A program made the position numbers and the translations under genes. Source: Streptomyces roseolus (GTDB lineage: Bacteria; Actinomycetota; Actinomycetes; Streptomycetales; Streptomycetaceae). Taken from it: 64,000 bases of DNA. The notes beneath the pieces were generated by a model that did no database searches, had not been told where the DNA came from, and was given only the letters and a program-made list of their open reading frames with translations. Where the stretch lies: the NCBI RefSeq assembly GCF_014649855.1, contig NZ_BMTV01000013.1:62001-126000 (forward strand), in the 5' to 3' direction. Shown here piece after piece: positions 52,350 through 59,786 of this stretch (the first letter of the stretch is position 1; every line of letters starts with the position of its first letter).

Positions 52350-52398
52350 GCCTGAACCCGCACCGACTGCGCGCCGTGCTCGTGGTGCGGGTTCAGGC
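52350..52398. repeat. Perfect 15-bp inverted repeat
   Basis: GCCTGAACCCGCACC at 52350-52364 and GGTGCGGGTTCAGGC at 52384-52398, with a 19-nt spacer. It could fold as a very stable hairpin ending the upstream methyltransferase transcript, or be the footprint of a mobile element. There is no T-tract. Confidence 0.75.
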
Positions 52399-52562
52399 GC
52401 GGGAAGCCTCGGCCCGGCAACGGGGCGCCGTCCTGTGCCCGCCCGTCCCTCCCCCGAGGACTTCGTCCAGGGGCCCCAGCGGGACGCCTGCCCACAGGGA
52501 CGGCGGGTGGGCATCGCCCGGCGGGATCCTGGGACCGCGACGGGAGCGGGCGAGGCGGCGGG

Positions 52563-53258
52563 TTACTGGGGCTTGAAGCCGCGGTGGAGGGCGACGATGC
52601 CGCCGGTGAGGTCGCGCCAGGCGACCTTGGACCAGCCCGCCTTCTGGAGGAGGCCCGCGAGGGTGGGCTGGTCCGGCCAGGACTGGATGGACTCGGCGAG
52701 GTAGACGTACGCGTCCGGGTTGGAGGAGACGGCGCGGGCCACCGGCGGCAGCGCGCGCATCAGGTACTCCTCGTACACCGTGCGGAACGGGGCCCACGTC
52801 GGGTGGGAGAACTCGGAGATCACCACGCGGCCGCCGGGCTTCGTCACGCGGTACAGCTCGCGCAGCGCCTGCTCGGTGTCCTGGATGTTGCGCAGGCCGA
52901 AGGAGATCGTCACCGCGTCGAAGACGTCGTCCCGGAAGGGCAGCTTCGTGCCGTCGCCCGCCGTGAACGGCATCCACGGGTGCCGCTGCTTGCCGACCCG
53001 CAGCATGCCGAGCGAGAAGTCGCACGGGACGACGTACGCGCCCGCCCGCGCGAAGGGCTGCGAGGAGGTGGCGGTGCCGGCGGCGAGGTCGAGGATCTTC
53101 TGCGCGGGCCGCGCGTCGACCGCCTTCGCGACCTCCTTGCGCCACCGGCGGTCCTGGCCGAGCGACAGCACGTCGTTGGTGAGGTCGTAGTTGGCCGCCA
53201 CGTCGTCGAACATGGAGGCGACTTCGTGCGGCTGTTTGTCCAGATTGGCTCGGGTCAC
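52563..53258 (-). CDS. menG: Demethylmenaquinone methyltransferase (MenG/UbiE)
   Basis: 231 residues, an SAM-dependent class I methyltransferase of the UbiE family that makes the last ring methylation of menaquinone. Family signatures: MFDDVAANYDLTNDVLSLGQ, RRWRKEV, the SAM motif ILDLAAGTATSS, and ISFGLRNIQDTEQALRELYR. GTG at 53258 is chosen because streptomycete orthologues start (M)TR-x-LDKQPHEVASMFDD; an ATG three codons upstream (53267) is possible. It reads toward the geranylgeranyl-reductase gene but is separated by 443 bp of structured DNA. Confidence 0.95.
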   Translation of the reverse strand: MTRANLDKQPHEVASMFDDVAANYDLTNDVLSLGQDRRWRKEVAKAVDARPAQKILDLAAGTATSSQPFARAGAYVVPCDFSLGMLRVGKQRHPWMPFTAGDGTKLPFRDDVFDAVTISFGLRNIQDTEQALRELYRVTKPGGRVVISEFSHPTWAPFRTVYEEYLMRALPPVARAVSSNPDAYVYLAESIQSWPDQPTLAGLLQKAGWSKVAWRDLTGGIVALHRGFKPQ

Positions 53259-53374
53259 GCGTCCCATTCAAGCAGCCGCCCGAATCTCCTCCCGTACCGC
53301 TTCAACCTTTCGGCCCCGGGCGTGCTCAAGGAGGGTCGGAAGCGCCGTACGGCAGCGAGGAGAGCAGGGGTGCG

Positions 53375-53959
53375 ATGGCATTGACGACCGAACGGGACCC
53401 GGGAGCGGACGTGGTCGCGGACAGGGGCCCGGACGTGGGGTCGGCCGCCGGGTTCGAGGCGTTCGCGCGGACCGCGCAGCAGCGGCTGTACCGGACGGCG
53501 TACCTGCTCTGCGGGGACGCGGAGCAGGCGCGGGACCTGACCCGGACCACGCTGGCCAAGCTGTACCAGCACTGCGGAAGGCGGGGGCGGCCGAGCATCC
53601 GCACGCCTACGCCAAGACCGTGCTGACCCGGACCTTCCTGGCCGAGCGCCGCAGGCGGCTGCGGGACCTGCTCCTCCTCACCCGCACCGGCGGCACCGTG
53701 CCGGAGCCGGCCGCCGACCATCCGGAGCTGCGGGTGACGCTGCTCGCCGCGCTCGCCGAACTGCCGCCGCGGGCCCGGGCCATGGTGGTGCTGCGCTACT
53801 GGGACGACCAGAGCGTGGCCTCCGTCGCCGCGCTGCTGCGGTGCAGCGAGGCCACCGTGAAGAGCCAGTGCTCGCGCTCCCTCGCCCGTCTCCGCGTACG
53901 CCTGGCCGACGCCGGGCTCTCGATCACAGGAAGCCGAGGTCCGCTGTGGACACCGATGA
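53375..53959 (+). pseudogene. SigE-family (ECF-like) RNA polymerase sigma factor, frameshifted
   Basis: The first part, from ATG 53375, encodes region 2 (FEAFARTAQQRLYRTAYLLC, then LTRTTLAKLYQHC). Near 53575-53585, after YQHCG, one base appears to be missing. The homologous continuation (KAGAAEHPHAYAKTVLTRTF), including region 4 (LPPRARAMVVLRYWDDQSV, ATVKSQCSRSLARLRVRL), is in another frame. That second frame stays open to 54210, overlapping the next gene. The first frame stops at TGA 53957-53959, just inside the next gene start. Either the gene is broken or the sequence has a one-base error. A genuine SigE-type factor would be about 170-190 residues. Confidence 0.75.
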
Positions 53960-54785
53960 GACCTTTCCGCTCCGCGACGCCCTGGACCGTGCGGCCGAGG
54001 AGCTTCCGCCGCTGCCCGACCTCGTGCCGCTCGCCGTGCGCGAGGGGCGCAGGCGGCGCGCCAGGGCCCGGTTCGCCACCGCGACGGCCGCGTTCGGCGT
54101 GGTCACCGCGGGGGCCCTCGGCCTCACGCTGCTGCCGGGGAACGGCCCGGCGCCCGCGATGCCGGCCGCCCCGCCCTCGTCGCCGGCGGCGAGCGCGAGC
54201 CCGGAGGTGAGCGCGCGCCCGGACGCGAGCTATCCCCCGGTGGTCGTGGAGGAGACGCCGGGCGTCCCGCCGCCCGACAACCCCGACGGGCTGTCCGCCG
54301 CCGAACGGGAGCGCCGGGCGGTCCACCAGCAGCGCGTGGCCGCACTGCTCGACGAACTGCTGCCCGCGTACGTCACCGAGATCCGGCCGGTCAAGGACAA
54401 GGTGTCCGCCTACCGGATCACGGCCGACGGCACGCCCTTGCACCTGACCGTGGCGGTGCGGCCGACCGACGAGAAGGCCCTCGACCCGTGCCCGGACAGG
54501 CCGGACCCGAGGATCGTCTGCGAGACCGTCGTCTTCGACGGGGACCGCGAGGCGCAGCTGCGGTCGATGGCGACGGAGCGGCCGGGGACGTCGGCCGCGT
54601 ACGTGCGGTTCCTGTACGGCGGGAGCCGGGTGCGGATCTCTGTGGAGCCCGACGGCGCGTCGTCGCGCGTGACCCCGCGCCAGCTGTTCGCCGTCGCGGA
54701 GGATCCCCGCTTCCTCGACGTGGTGCGGGACGCGGACGCGCGGCCGGTGGAGGAGAAGGAGGCGCCGCCCGTCGTGGGCGGCTGA
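53946..54785 (+). CDS. Membrane-anchored protein paired with the SigE-type sigma factor
   Basis: 279 residues from the GTG at 53946. A short cytoplasmic N-terminus (TDETFPLRDALDRAAEELPP, then VPLAVREGRRRRARAR) precedes one membrane helix (about 42-62: TATAAFGVVTAGALGLTLLP). A Pro/Ala-rich linker and an extracellular domain (about 110-279) follow, with YVTEIRPVKDKVSAYRITAD and RPDPRIVCETVVFDGDREAQ. This one-helix arrangement right after a SigE-family gene is the usual place for an anti-sigma factor or signal-sensing partner. No zinc-binding anti-sigma motif is visible, so the mechanism is open. The start overlaps the end of the sigma reading frame. Confidence 0.78.
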   Translation: MDTDETFPLRDALDRAAEELPPLPDLVPLAVREGRRRRARARFATATAAFGVVTAGALGLTLLPGNGPAPAMPAAPPSSPAASASPEVSARPDASYPPVVVEETPGVPPPDNPDGLSAAERERRAVHQQRVAALLDELLPAYVTEIRPVKDKVSAYRITADGTPLHLTVAVRPTDEKALDPCPDRPDPRIVCETVVFDGDREAQLRSMATERPGTSAAYVRFLYGGSRVRISVEPDGASSRVTPRQLFAVAEDPRFLDVVRDADARPVEEKEAPPVVGG

Positions 54786-54814
54786 CCGGGCATCGCCCCC
54801 GCCGCTCCCGGACG

Positions 54815-55414
54815 TCAGCGGGCGCGGTGGACCAGGCGGCCGTCGATGACGGTGGCGACGCAGGTCGAGGCGCCCCGGCGGACCAGCTCGGCCGGGGTGG
54901 GGACGTCGAAGACGGCGAAGCGGGCGGGGGCGCCGGGGACGAGGCGCGGGAGGAGGATGAGGGGGGTCGGGGAGAGGGACGGGGGGCCGGGGAGGCGCGG
55001 AGGGCGCTCGCCGATCGCCAGGCCGGCGCGGCGGACCGCGTCCTGGGCCGCCCGTGACCGCAGCTCCCCCGCGACGGCGACCGTGCCGTGGGCCAGCATC
55101 CGCTGGACGCCCCGGCGGGCGCTGGCGCCGGGGCGGGCGGGGTCGGAGCGGAGGATCTCCGCCGCCCGCTCGCCGGTGACCGGCGCGGTGCCGTACGCGT
55201 CGGCCTCGCGCGGGTCCGGGTGGTAGGTGCGCTCCAGGAGCTCGGGGGCGTACGGGTTGAGCAGGCCGGGCAGCAGGATGCCCGGCCAGCGGCGGAGGCG
55301 GGCGTCCTGGTGCCGCTCGGCCAGTTCCTCGTACGGGCCGACGGCGGCGATCCGCGCGCCGTCGACGAGGACGGCGGTCTCCGGCGACCCGTCGGCGGCG
55401 TGCAGGGTGGGCAA
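54815..55414 (-). CDS. Degenerate amidohydrolase-like protein
   Basis: 199 residues beginning at a TTG (55414) preceded by GAGG, 9 bp after the mqnC stop and therefore probably in the mqnC operon. The N-terminus looks like the composite beta-sandwich of amidohydrolases (VLVDGARIAAVGPYEEL) and the C-terminus like the matching return strand (PTPAELVRRGASTCVATVID then GRLV). At the place where active enzymes have PGxxNxHxH the sequence reads PGLLNPYAPELLE, so the first metal-binding histidines are gone. It is about half the family length. Imidazolonepropionase-like or deaminase-like ancestry is likely; catalysis is not. Confidence 0.78.
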   Translation of the reverse strand: MPTLHAADGSPETAVLVDGARIAAVGPYEELAERHQDARLRRWPGILLPGLLNPYAPELLERTYHPDPREADAYGTAPVTGERAAEILRSDPARPGASARRGVQRMLAHGTVAVAGELRSRAAQDAVRRAGLAIGERPPRLPGPPSLSPTPLILLPRLVPGAPARFAVFDVPTPAELVRRGASTCVATVIDGRLVHRAR

Positions 55415-55422
55415 GGAGGGCC

Positions 55423-56622
55423 TCAGTTCGCGTCGAGGAGCTTGAGCTCGGGGTGGGCGGTGCCGCCCTCGATCGCCACGGACGAGATGTGGGAGGCGAC
55501 GCGGTCGTCGACCGGGTCGTTCGCCGGGTCGTCGTGGACGGCGAGGTGCTCGTAGGTGGTGGAGCGCTGGGCGGGGACGCGGCCGGCCTTGCGGATCAGG
55601 TCGATGATCTCCAGGCGGTTGGAGCGGTGCCTGGCACCGGCGGAGGAGACGACGTTCTCCTCCAGCATGATCGAGCCGAGGTCGTCGGCGCCGTAGTGCA
55701 GGGAGAGCTGGCCGACCTCCTTGCCGGTGGTCAGCCAGGAGCCCTGGATGTGGGCGACGTTGTCGAGGAAGATCCGGGCGATCGCGATCATGCGCAGGTA
55801 CTCGAAGAGGGTGGCCTGCGTGCGGCCCTTGAGGTGGTTGTTCTCGGGCTGGTACGTGTAGGGGATGAAGGCCCGGAAGCCACCCGTCCGGTCCTGCGTG
55901 TCACGGATCATCCGCAGGTGTTCGATCCGCTCGGCGTTGGTCTCGCCGGTGCCCATGAGCATGGTGGAGGTCGACTCGACGCCCAGCCCGTGGGCGATCT
56001 CCATGATCTCCAGCCAGCGCTCGCCGGACTCCTTGAGCGGCGCGATGGCCTTGCGGGGCCGCTCGGGGAGGAGCTCGGCGCCGGCGCCGGCGAAGGAGTC
56101 GAGGCCGGCGGCGTGGATGCGGGTGACGGCCTCCTCGACGGAGACGCCGGAGATCCGCGCCATGTGCTCGACCTCGGAGGCGCCGAGGGAGTGGATGACG
56201 AGCTGCGGGAACTCCTTCTTGATGGCCGAGAAGTGCCGCTCGTAGTACTCGACGCCGTAGTCCGGGTGGTGTCCGCCCTGGAACATGATCTGGGTGCCGC
56301 CGAGCTCGACGGTCTCCGCGCAGCGGCGCAGGATGTCGTCGAGGTCGCGGGTCCAGCCCTTCTTCGTGTCCTTGGGGGCCGCGTAGAAGGCGCAGAACTT
56401 GCAGGCGGTGACGCAGACGTTGGTGTAGTTGATGTTCCGCTCGATGATGTACGTCGCGATGTGCTCGGTACCGGCGTAGCGGCGGCGGCGCACGGCGTCG
56501 GCGGCGGCGCCCAGCGCGTGCAGCGGCGCCGAGCGGTACAGGTCGAGCGCCTCCTCGGGGGTGATGCGACCGCCCGCGGCGGCGCGGTCGAGAACGGACT
56601 GGAGCGCGGCCTTCTCGGTCAC
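55423..56622 (-). CDS. mqnC: Cyclic dehypoxanthinyl futalosine synthase
   Basis: 399 residues, a radical-SAM enzyme of the futalosine menaquinone pathway that cyclises dehypoxanthine futalosine. The cluster motif CVTACKFCAFY (Cys 70, 74, 77) follows NINYTNVCV. GGTQIMFQGGHHPDYGVEYY and MLMGTGETNAERIEHLRMIR are MqnC signatures. The GTG start follows AAAGGGACG. It lies downstream of mqnA in the same direction with a 223-bp gap (56623-56845) in which I see only high-GC sequence and a possible mqnA terminator, GGCCCCGG/CCGGGGTCC near 56829-56847. Confidence 0.95.
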   Translation of the reverse strand: MTEKAALQSVLDRAAAGGRITPEEALDLYRSAPLHALGAAADAVRRRRYAGTEHIATYIIERNINYTNVCVTACKFCAFYAAPKDTKKGWTRDLDDILRRCAETVELGGTQIMFQGGHHPDYGVEYYERHFSAIKKEFPQLVIHSLGASEVEHMARISGVSVEEAVTRIHAAGLDSFAGAGAELLPERPRKAIAPLKESGERWLEIMEIAHGLGVESTSTMLMGTGETNAERIEHLRMIRDTQDRTGGFRAFIPYTYQPENNHLKGRTQATLFEYLRMIAIARIFLDNVAHIQGSWLTTGKEVGQLSLHYGADDLGSIMLEENVVSSAGARHRSNRLEIIDLIRKAGRVPAQRSTTYEHLAVHDDPANDPVDDRVASHISSVAIEGGTAHPELKLLDAN

Positions 56623-56845
56623 CGTTTCGTCCCTTTCGGAGGCTTGTCGACGGACCGGCCCAGCGTACGCCAGCGGGGGTGCGGGACCGGGCCGGGGTCC
56701 GGGTCCGCGTGAATTTCCAGTGAACGTTCAATTGCGCGATTCCCGGGGAGGGGCCGGGGAGTGAATGGGAACGCGCGGCGCGGACGCGGGCGGGAATTGC
56801 GGGGGGTGAATTGGCCGGGGCGGCGGAGGGCCCCGGACCGGGGTC

Positions 56846-57718
56846 CTATTCCGGCGGGAGCAGATCGACCGCGACGTCCGCCGGAAATCCGGTCGTGGGT
56901 CCGGTGCGGCGGGCGAACTCGCGCACTCCGGCGAGTTGATCGGGGCCGAACCGGAAGTCGAGCGTGCGGAAGTACCGCTCGAGGAGCTCGGCGTCGAATG
57001 CCTCCCAGCGGGCGGCCTGCTCCGCCACCTTGGTGACCTCGTCGAGGGAGAGGTCGCGGGAGGCGAGGAAGGCCCGGTGGACGTCGTGGACGGTCTCCGG
57101 CTCGCGCGCCAGATAGTCCTTGCGGGCGGCCCAGACGGCGAAGACGAAGGGCAGCCCCGTCCACTCCTTCCACATCAGCCCGAGGTCGTGGACCTGGAGC
57201 CCGAGCCGGGGCGCGTCGTGCAGCGAGGCGCGCAGGGCGGCGTCCCCGATGAGCACCGCCGCCTCGGCCTCCTGCATCATCAGGCCCAGGTCGGGCGGGC
57301 AGGTGTAGTACGCCGGCTCGACCCCGTACCGCTCGCCGAGCAGCAGCTGGGCGAGCCGGACCGAGGTCCGGGAGGTGGAGCCGAGGGCCACGCGGGCGCC
57401 GTCCAGCTCCTCCAGGGGGCGCTGGGAGACGATCACGCAGGACATGACGGGGCCGTCGCAGCCGACCGCGATGTCGGGGAGGGCGACGAGCTCGTCGGCG
57501 TGGCGGAGGTACTCGACGAGGGTGATGGGGCCGATGTCCAGGTCGCCCCGGACGAGCCGCTCGCTCAGCTTCTCGGGGGTGTCCTTGGTCAGCTCCAGAT
57601 CGAGGAGCGTCCCGGTCCTGGCGAGGCCCCAGTAGAGGGGCAGGCAGTTCAGGAACTGGATGTGCCCGACCCGGGGCCGGCTGCGCGGGCTCTCGTCGTT
57701 CTCGTTCGCATTGTCCAC
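56846..57718 (-). CDS. mqnA: Chorismate dehydratase (menaquinone biosynthesis)
   Basis: 290 residues, a periplasmic-binding-protein-like enzyme that dehydrates chorismate to 3-enolpyruvoylbenzoate, the first step of the futalosine pathway. Signatures: VGHIQFLNCLPLYWGL, RGDLDIGPITLVEYLRH, LGSTSRTSVRLAQLLL and DLGLMWKEWTGLPFVFAVWA. The GTG at 57718 gives the frame. Divergent from the cold-shock gene. Together with mqnC it shows that this organism makes menaquinone by the futalosine route rather than by MenFDHCEB. Confidence 0.94.
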   Translation of the reverse strand: MDNANENDESPRSRPRVGHIQFLNCLPLYWGLARTGTLLDLELTKDTPEKLSERLVRGDLDIGPITLVEYLRHADELVALPDIAVGCDGPVMSCVIVSQRPLEELDGARVALGSTSRTSVRLAQLLLGERYGVEPAYYTCPPDLGLMMQEAEAAVLIGDAALRASLHDAPRLGLQVHDLGLMWKEWTGLPFVFAVWAARKDYLAREPETVHDVHRAFLASRDLSLDEVTKVAEQAARWEAFDAELLERYFRTLDFRFGPDQLAGVREFARRTGPTTGFPADVAVDLLPPE

Positions 57719-57862
57719 ATCGCGAGGCTAGCCCCGTCTCGCACGGTGGACATCGGCGGGGCACTTCGGGACGGATCGGGTCGGCGCGTCAGCGTGCGAG
57801 GACCGGATCAAACATGAGAGTGACGTGATCTTTCCCTCTATCGCTGCGCGCTCACTGCGTGC

Positions 57863-57868
57863 TAGGCT
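57863..57868 (+). promoter_or_regulatory. Putative -10 box for the second cold-shock gene
   Basis: TAGGCT in the context GTGCTAGGCTCGACG. It implies a start near 57875 and a 5' leader of about 125 nt before the ATG at 58000. No clear -35 box is visible. Confidence 0.45.
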
Positions 57869-57905
57869 CGACGCAAGTTGCAGTTTGGTTTCCCTTGCAG
57901 TACAG

Positions 57906-57936
57906 AGCCTGCGGAGCATGTGACCCGCAGGCTTTT
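57906..57936 (+). promoter_or_regulatory. Terminator-like hairpin in the cold-shock 5' leader
   Basis: AGCCTGCGG at 57906-57914 pairs perfectly with CCGCAGGCT at 57925-57933 and is followed by TTTTGTAGTTTTC. This looks like an intrinsic terminator placed between the promoter and the csp start. It may attenuate transcription, or form part of a temperature-responsive leader. The surrounding leader is unusually A/T-rich for this genome. Confidence 0.6.
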
Positions 57937-57999
57937 GTAGTTTTCAGACTTGTTTGCAGGTTCTGGAGCAGGGCGACCCTTTGGCCCATAGGAGGGCTC

Positions 58000-58203
58000 A
58001 TGGCTACCGGAACCGTCAAGTGGTTCAACGCTGAAAAGGGCTTTGGCTTCATCGCCCAGGAAGGCGGCGGCCCGGATGTCTTCGTCCACTACTCCGCGAT
58101 CAACGCGAACGGCTTCCGTTCGCTTGAGGAGAACCAGCAGGTGAGCTTCGACGTCACGCAGGGCCCGAAGGGTCCGCAGGCGGAGAACGTCACCACGATC
58201 TGA
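58000..58203 (+). CDS. Cold-shock protein (CspA family)
   Basis: 67 residues, a single cold-shock domain with RNP1 KGFGFI and RNP2 DVFVHYSAI. It binds single-stranded nucleic acids and helps translation in the cold or in stress. ATG 58000 follows GGAGGG. Its leader is long and structured, unlike that of the csp at 566, and its codon choice is more mixed (for example GCT, AAA, TTT near the start), consistent with high expression. It ends at a large hairpin. Confidence 0.97.
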   Translation: MATGTVKWFNAEKGFGFIAQEGGGPDVFVHYSAINANGFRSLEENQQVSFDVTQGPKGPQAENVTTI

Positions 58204-58243
58204 ACGCCGTAGTGGCGATCTCGATCTTCTAGAGCAGTACCCA

Positions 58244-58336
58244 AGGAGCCCCGCTCCGTGCCGCAGGTGCGGCACGAGCGGGGCTCCTGCCCGTTTCGTG
58301 CCGCAGGTGCGGCACGAGCGGGGCTCCTGCCCGTTT
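58244..58336. terminator. Long hairpin terminator with a duplicated 40-bp arm
   Basis: AGGAGCCCCGCTCCGTGCC (58244 to 58264 with final GC) pairs with 58269-58288 around an AGGT loop: a stem of about 20 bp with one bulged C. The 40-bp block 58257-58296, containing the GTGCCGC/GCGGCAC core and the right arm, is exactly repeated at 58297-58336. The element lies between convergent csp and M23 peptidase genes and can serve both. Confidence 0.85.
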
Positions 58337-58350
58337 CGTTCCGGGACGAC

Positions 58351-59247
58351 TCAGCAGTTCGGGATGACGGTTCCGTTGTTGTCGCGGGCCTCGTCGTTGC
58401 CCCAGCGGGAGAGGTAGTACGCCGACACGTACGCGCCGTAGCCGTTCTTGCCGGCGTGGACGGTGTCCAGGTCGGTGCGGAGCCACCAGTGGTTGTAGTT
58501 GCCCGAGGCGTCGCGGATCTCCTGGCCCCAGACCTTGCAGTAGACGTAGTTCGTGCCCGCGTTCAGGACGCCCTGGGGGTCGTTCGTGTTGGCGGCGGCG
58601 TAGCCGGTGGCGTTCGCGAAGGTGTCCACCCAGTACTTTCCGCCGCCTCCGCCCGAGCAGCCGTTGTCGCTGGTCAGGTGCCTGGAGCCGTAGGAGCCCG
58701 GGTAGGGCGCGAGGGAGGCGCCGTTGATCACGATGGACTGGCCGACGCCGTTGTAGAGCTGCTCGTAGTGGATGTGGGCGCCGGAGCTGTTGCCGGTGGA
58801 GCCGGTGGTGCCGATCTGCTGGCCCTGGGCGACGGCGGCGCCGTTCGCGACCGAGTAGGCGGCCAGGTGGAAGTAGTACGTCTTCCAGCCGCCGCCGTGG
58901 TCGACCACGATGTAGTTCCCGGCGCCGGAGGGCTGCGCGTACCGGTAGGCGGTGCCGGAGGCCGAGGCCAGGACGGGGGCGCCGGCGGTGGCGCCGCCGT
59001 CGGAGCGGACGAAGTCCAGGGCCTGGCGGACCTCGGCCGCATGGTGGCTGTACGTCCATTTCTGGCCACACGGGAACGGGGCCTTGAAGAGCGGCGCGGC
59101 GTGGGCGGTGCCGGCCGTGCCGAGGACCGTGAGCAGCCCGGCGAGGAGGGCGAGCAGGGCGCCGAGGGCGGGGACACGGGCCGGGAACCGGGCCGGGAAC
59201 CGGGCCGGGAACCGGGCGGTGGTCTTCGTCGTACGCAGGTGACGCAT
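58351..59247 (-). CDS. Secreted M23 family metallopeptidase
   Basis: 298 residues. The signal peptide is preceded by a repeated RFPA sequence (ARFPARFPARFPARVPA) encoded by 12-bp tandem repeats; the hydrophobic core is LGALLALLAGLLTVLGTAG. The LytM/M23 domain (about 50-190) has the candidate zinc site in SHHAAEVRQALDF and the HxH of NSSGAHIHYEQ. A C-terminal domain (about 205-298: YWVDTFANATGYAAANT, then NHWWLRTDLDTV) looks like a wall- or ligand-binding region. It should cleave peptidoglycan cross-bridges or similar peptides. The spacing of the first zinc ligands is not standard, so activity is likely but not certain. Confidence 0.9.
   Translation of the reverse strand: MRHLRTTKTTARFPARFPARFPARVPALGALLALLAGLLTVLGTAGTAHAAPLFKAPFPCGQKWTYSHHAAEVRQALDFVRSDGGATAGAPVLASASGTAYRYAQPSGAGNYIVVDHGGGWKTYYFHLAAYSVANGAAVAQGQQIGTTGSTGNSSGAHIHYEQLYNGVGQSIVINGASLAPYPGSYGSRHLTSDNGCSGGGGGKYWVDTFANATGYAAANTNDPQGVLNAGTNYVYCKVWGQEIRDASGNYNHWWLRTDLDTVHAGKNGYGAYVSAYYLSRWGNDEARDNNGTVIPNC
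59178..59213. repeat. 12-bp tandem repeat inside the M23 signal peptide
   Basis: GGGCCGGGAACC is repeated three times without change (59178-59189, 59190-59201, 59202-59213). In the coding (minus) direction this gives the Ala-Arg-Phe-Pro repeat before the signal core. Copy number is likely to vary between strains. Confidence 0.85.
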
Positions 59248-59363
59248 GCGTCCTCCGGGACGTGAGGGGGCAAGGGTTTACGCGCGTTGACCGACCACAG
59301 GGTGCCGGAAGACCGGCCGCCGCAGTAGACGGCGTTCCCCACATGCGACCCGGCCCCGGTACG

Positions 59364-59369
59364 TAGGCT
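59364..59369 (+). promoter_or_regulatory. Putative -10 box for a leaderless transcript
   Basis: TAGGCT lies 6 nt before the ATG at 59376, with no ribosome-binding site between. This predicts transcription starting at the ATG, as in many streptomycete genes. Confidence 0.55.
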
Positions 59370-59375
59370 GGACAC

Positions 59376-59786
59376 ATGACCGATCGGAAACCGCCCGGTG
59401 TCAGCTTCGAGTCCTTCGTCGACAAGCAGATCCGGGAGGCGGCCGAGCGCGGCGAGTTCCGCCGCCTCTCCGGCTTCGGCAAGCCCCTCCCCGACGACGC
59501 CGCGCCCTACGACGAGCTGTGGTGGATCAAGCAGAAGATGCACCGCGAGGGCATGGGGGCGCTGCCGCCCTCCCTCCGGCTCCGCAAGGAGGCCGAGGAG
59601 GCGGCCGAGGCCGTCGCCGCGGCCGCCTCGGAGGCCCAGGTCCGGCGGGTCCTCGGCGAGATCAACACCAAGATCGCGGAAGCCCTGCGCCGCCCGCCGG
59701 CCGGACCGCCGCTGCGCCTGACGCCCTTCGACGTCGAGGCGGAGCTGGCCCGGTGGCGGGAGGCGCGCGACCCCAAGGGGGCGTGA
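59376..59786 (+). CDS. DUF1992 (DnaJ-homologue subfamily C28 type) protein
   Basis: 136 residues. The conserved domain is VSFESFVDKQIREAAERGEF, then LSGFGKPLP, then ELWWIKQKMHREGMGALPPS, features of the DUF1992/DNAJC28 family. It lacks a J domain. The function in bacteria is unknown. It is the first gene of a two-gene unit; its TGA shares a base with the ATG of the next gene (TGATG). Confidence 0.9.
   Translation: MTDRKPPGVSFESFVDKQIREAAERGEFRRLSGFGKPLPDDAAPYDELWWIKQKMHREGMGALPPSLRLRKEAEEAAEAVAAAASEAQVRRVLGEINTKIAEALRRPPAGPPLRLTPFDVEAELARWREARDPKGA

Larger units (their letters stand above)
52120..52562. other. 443-bp noncoding region with repeats and palindromes
   Basis: Between the methyltransferase and the reductase genes. 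It contains a repeat-type element (52231-52320) and a perfect 15-bp inverted repeat (52350-52398), listed separately. The remainder, 52400-52562, is high-GC sequence without a credible gene. Because both flanking genes read leftward, the palindromes may end the methyltransferase transcript and the right part may hold the reductase promoter. Confidence 0.6.
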
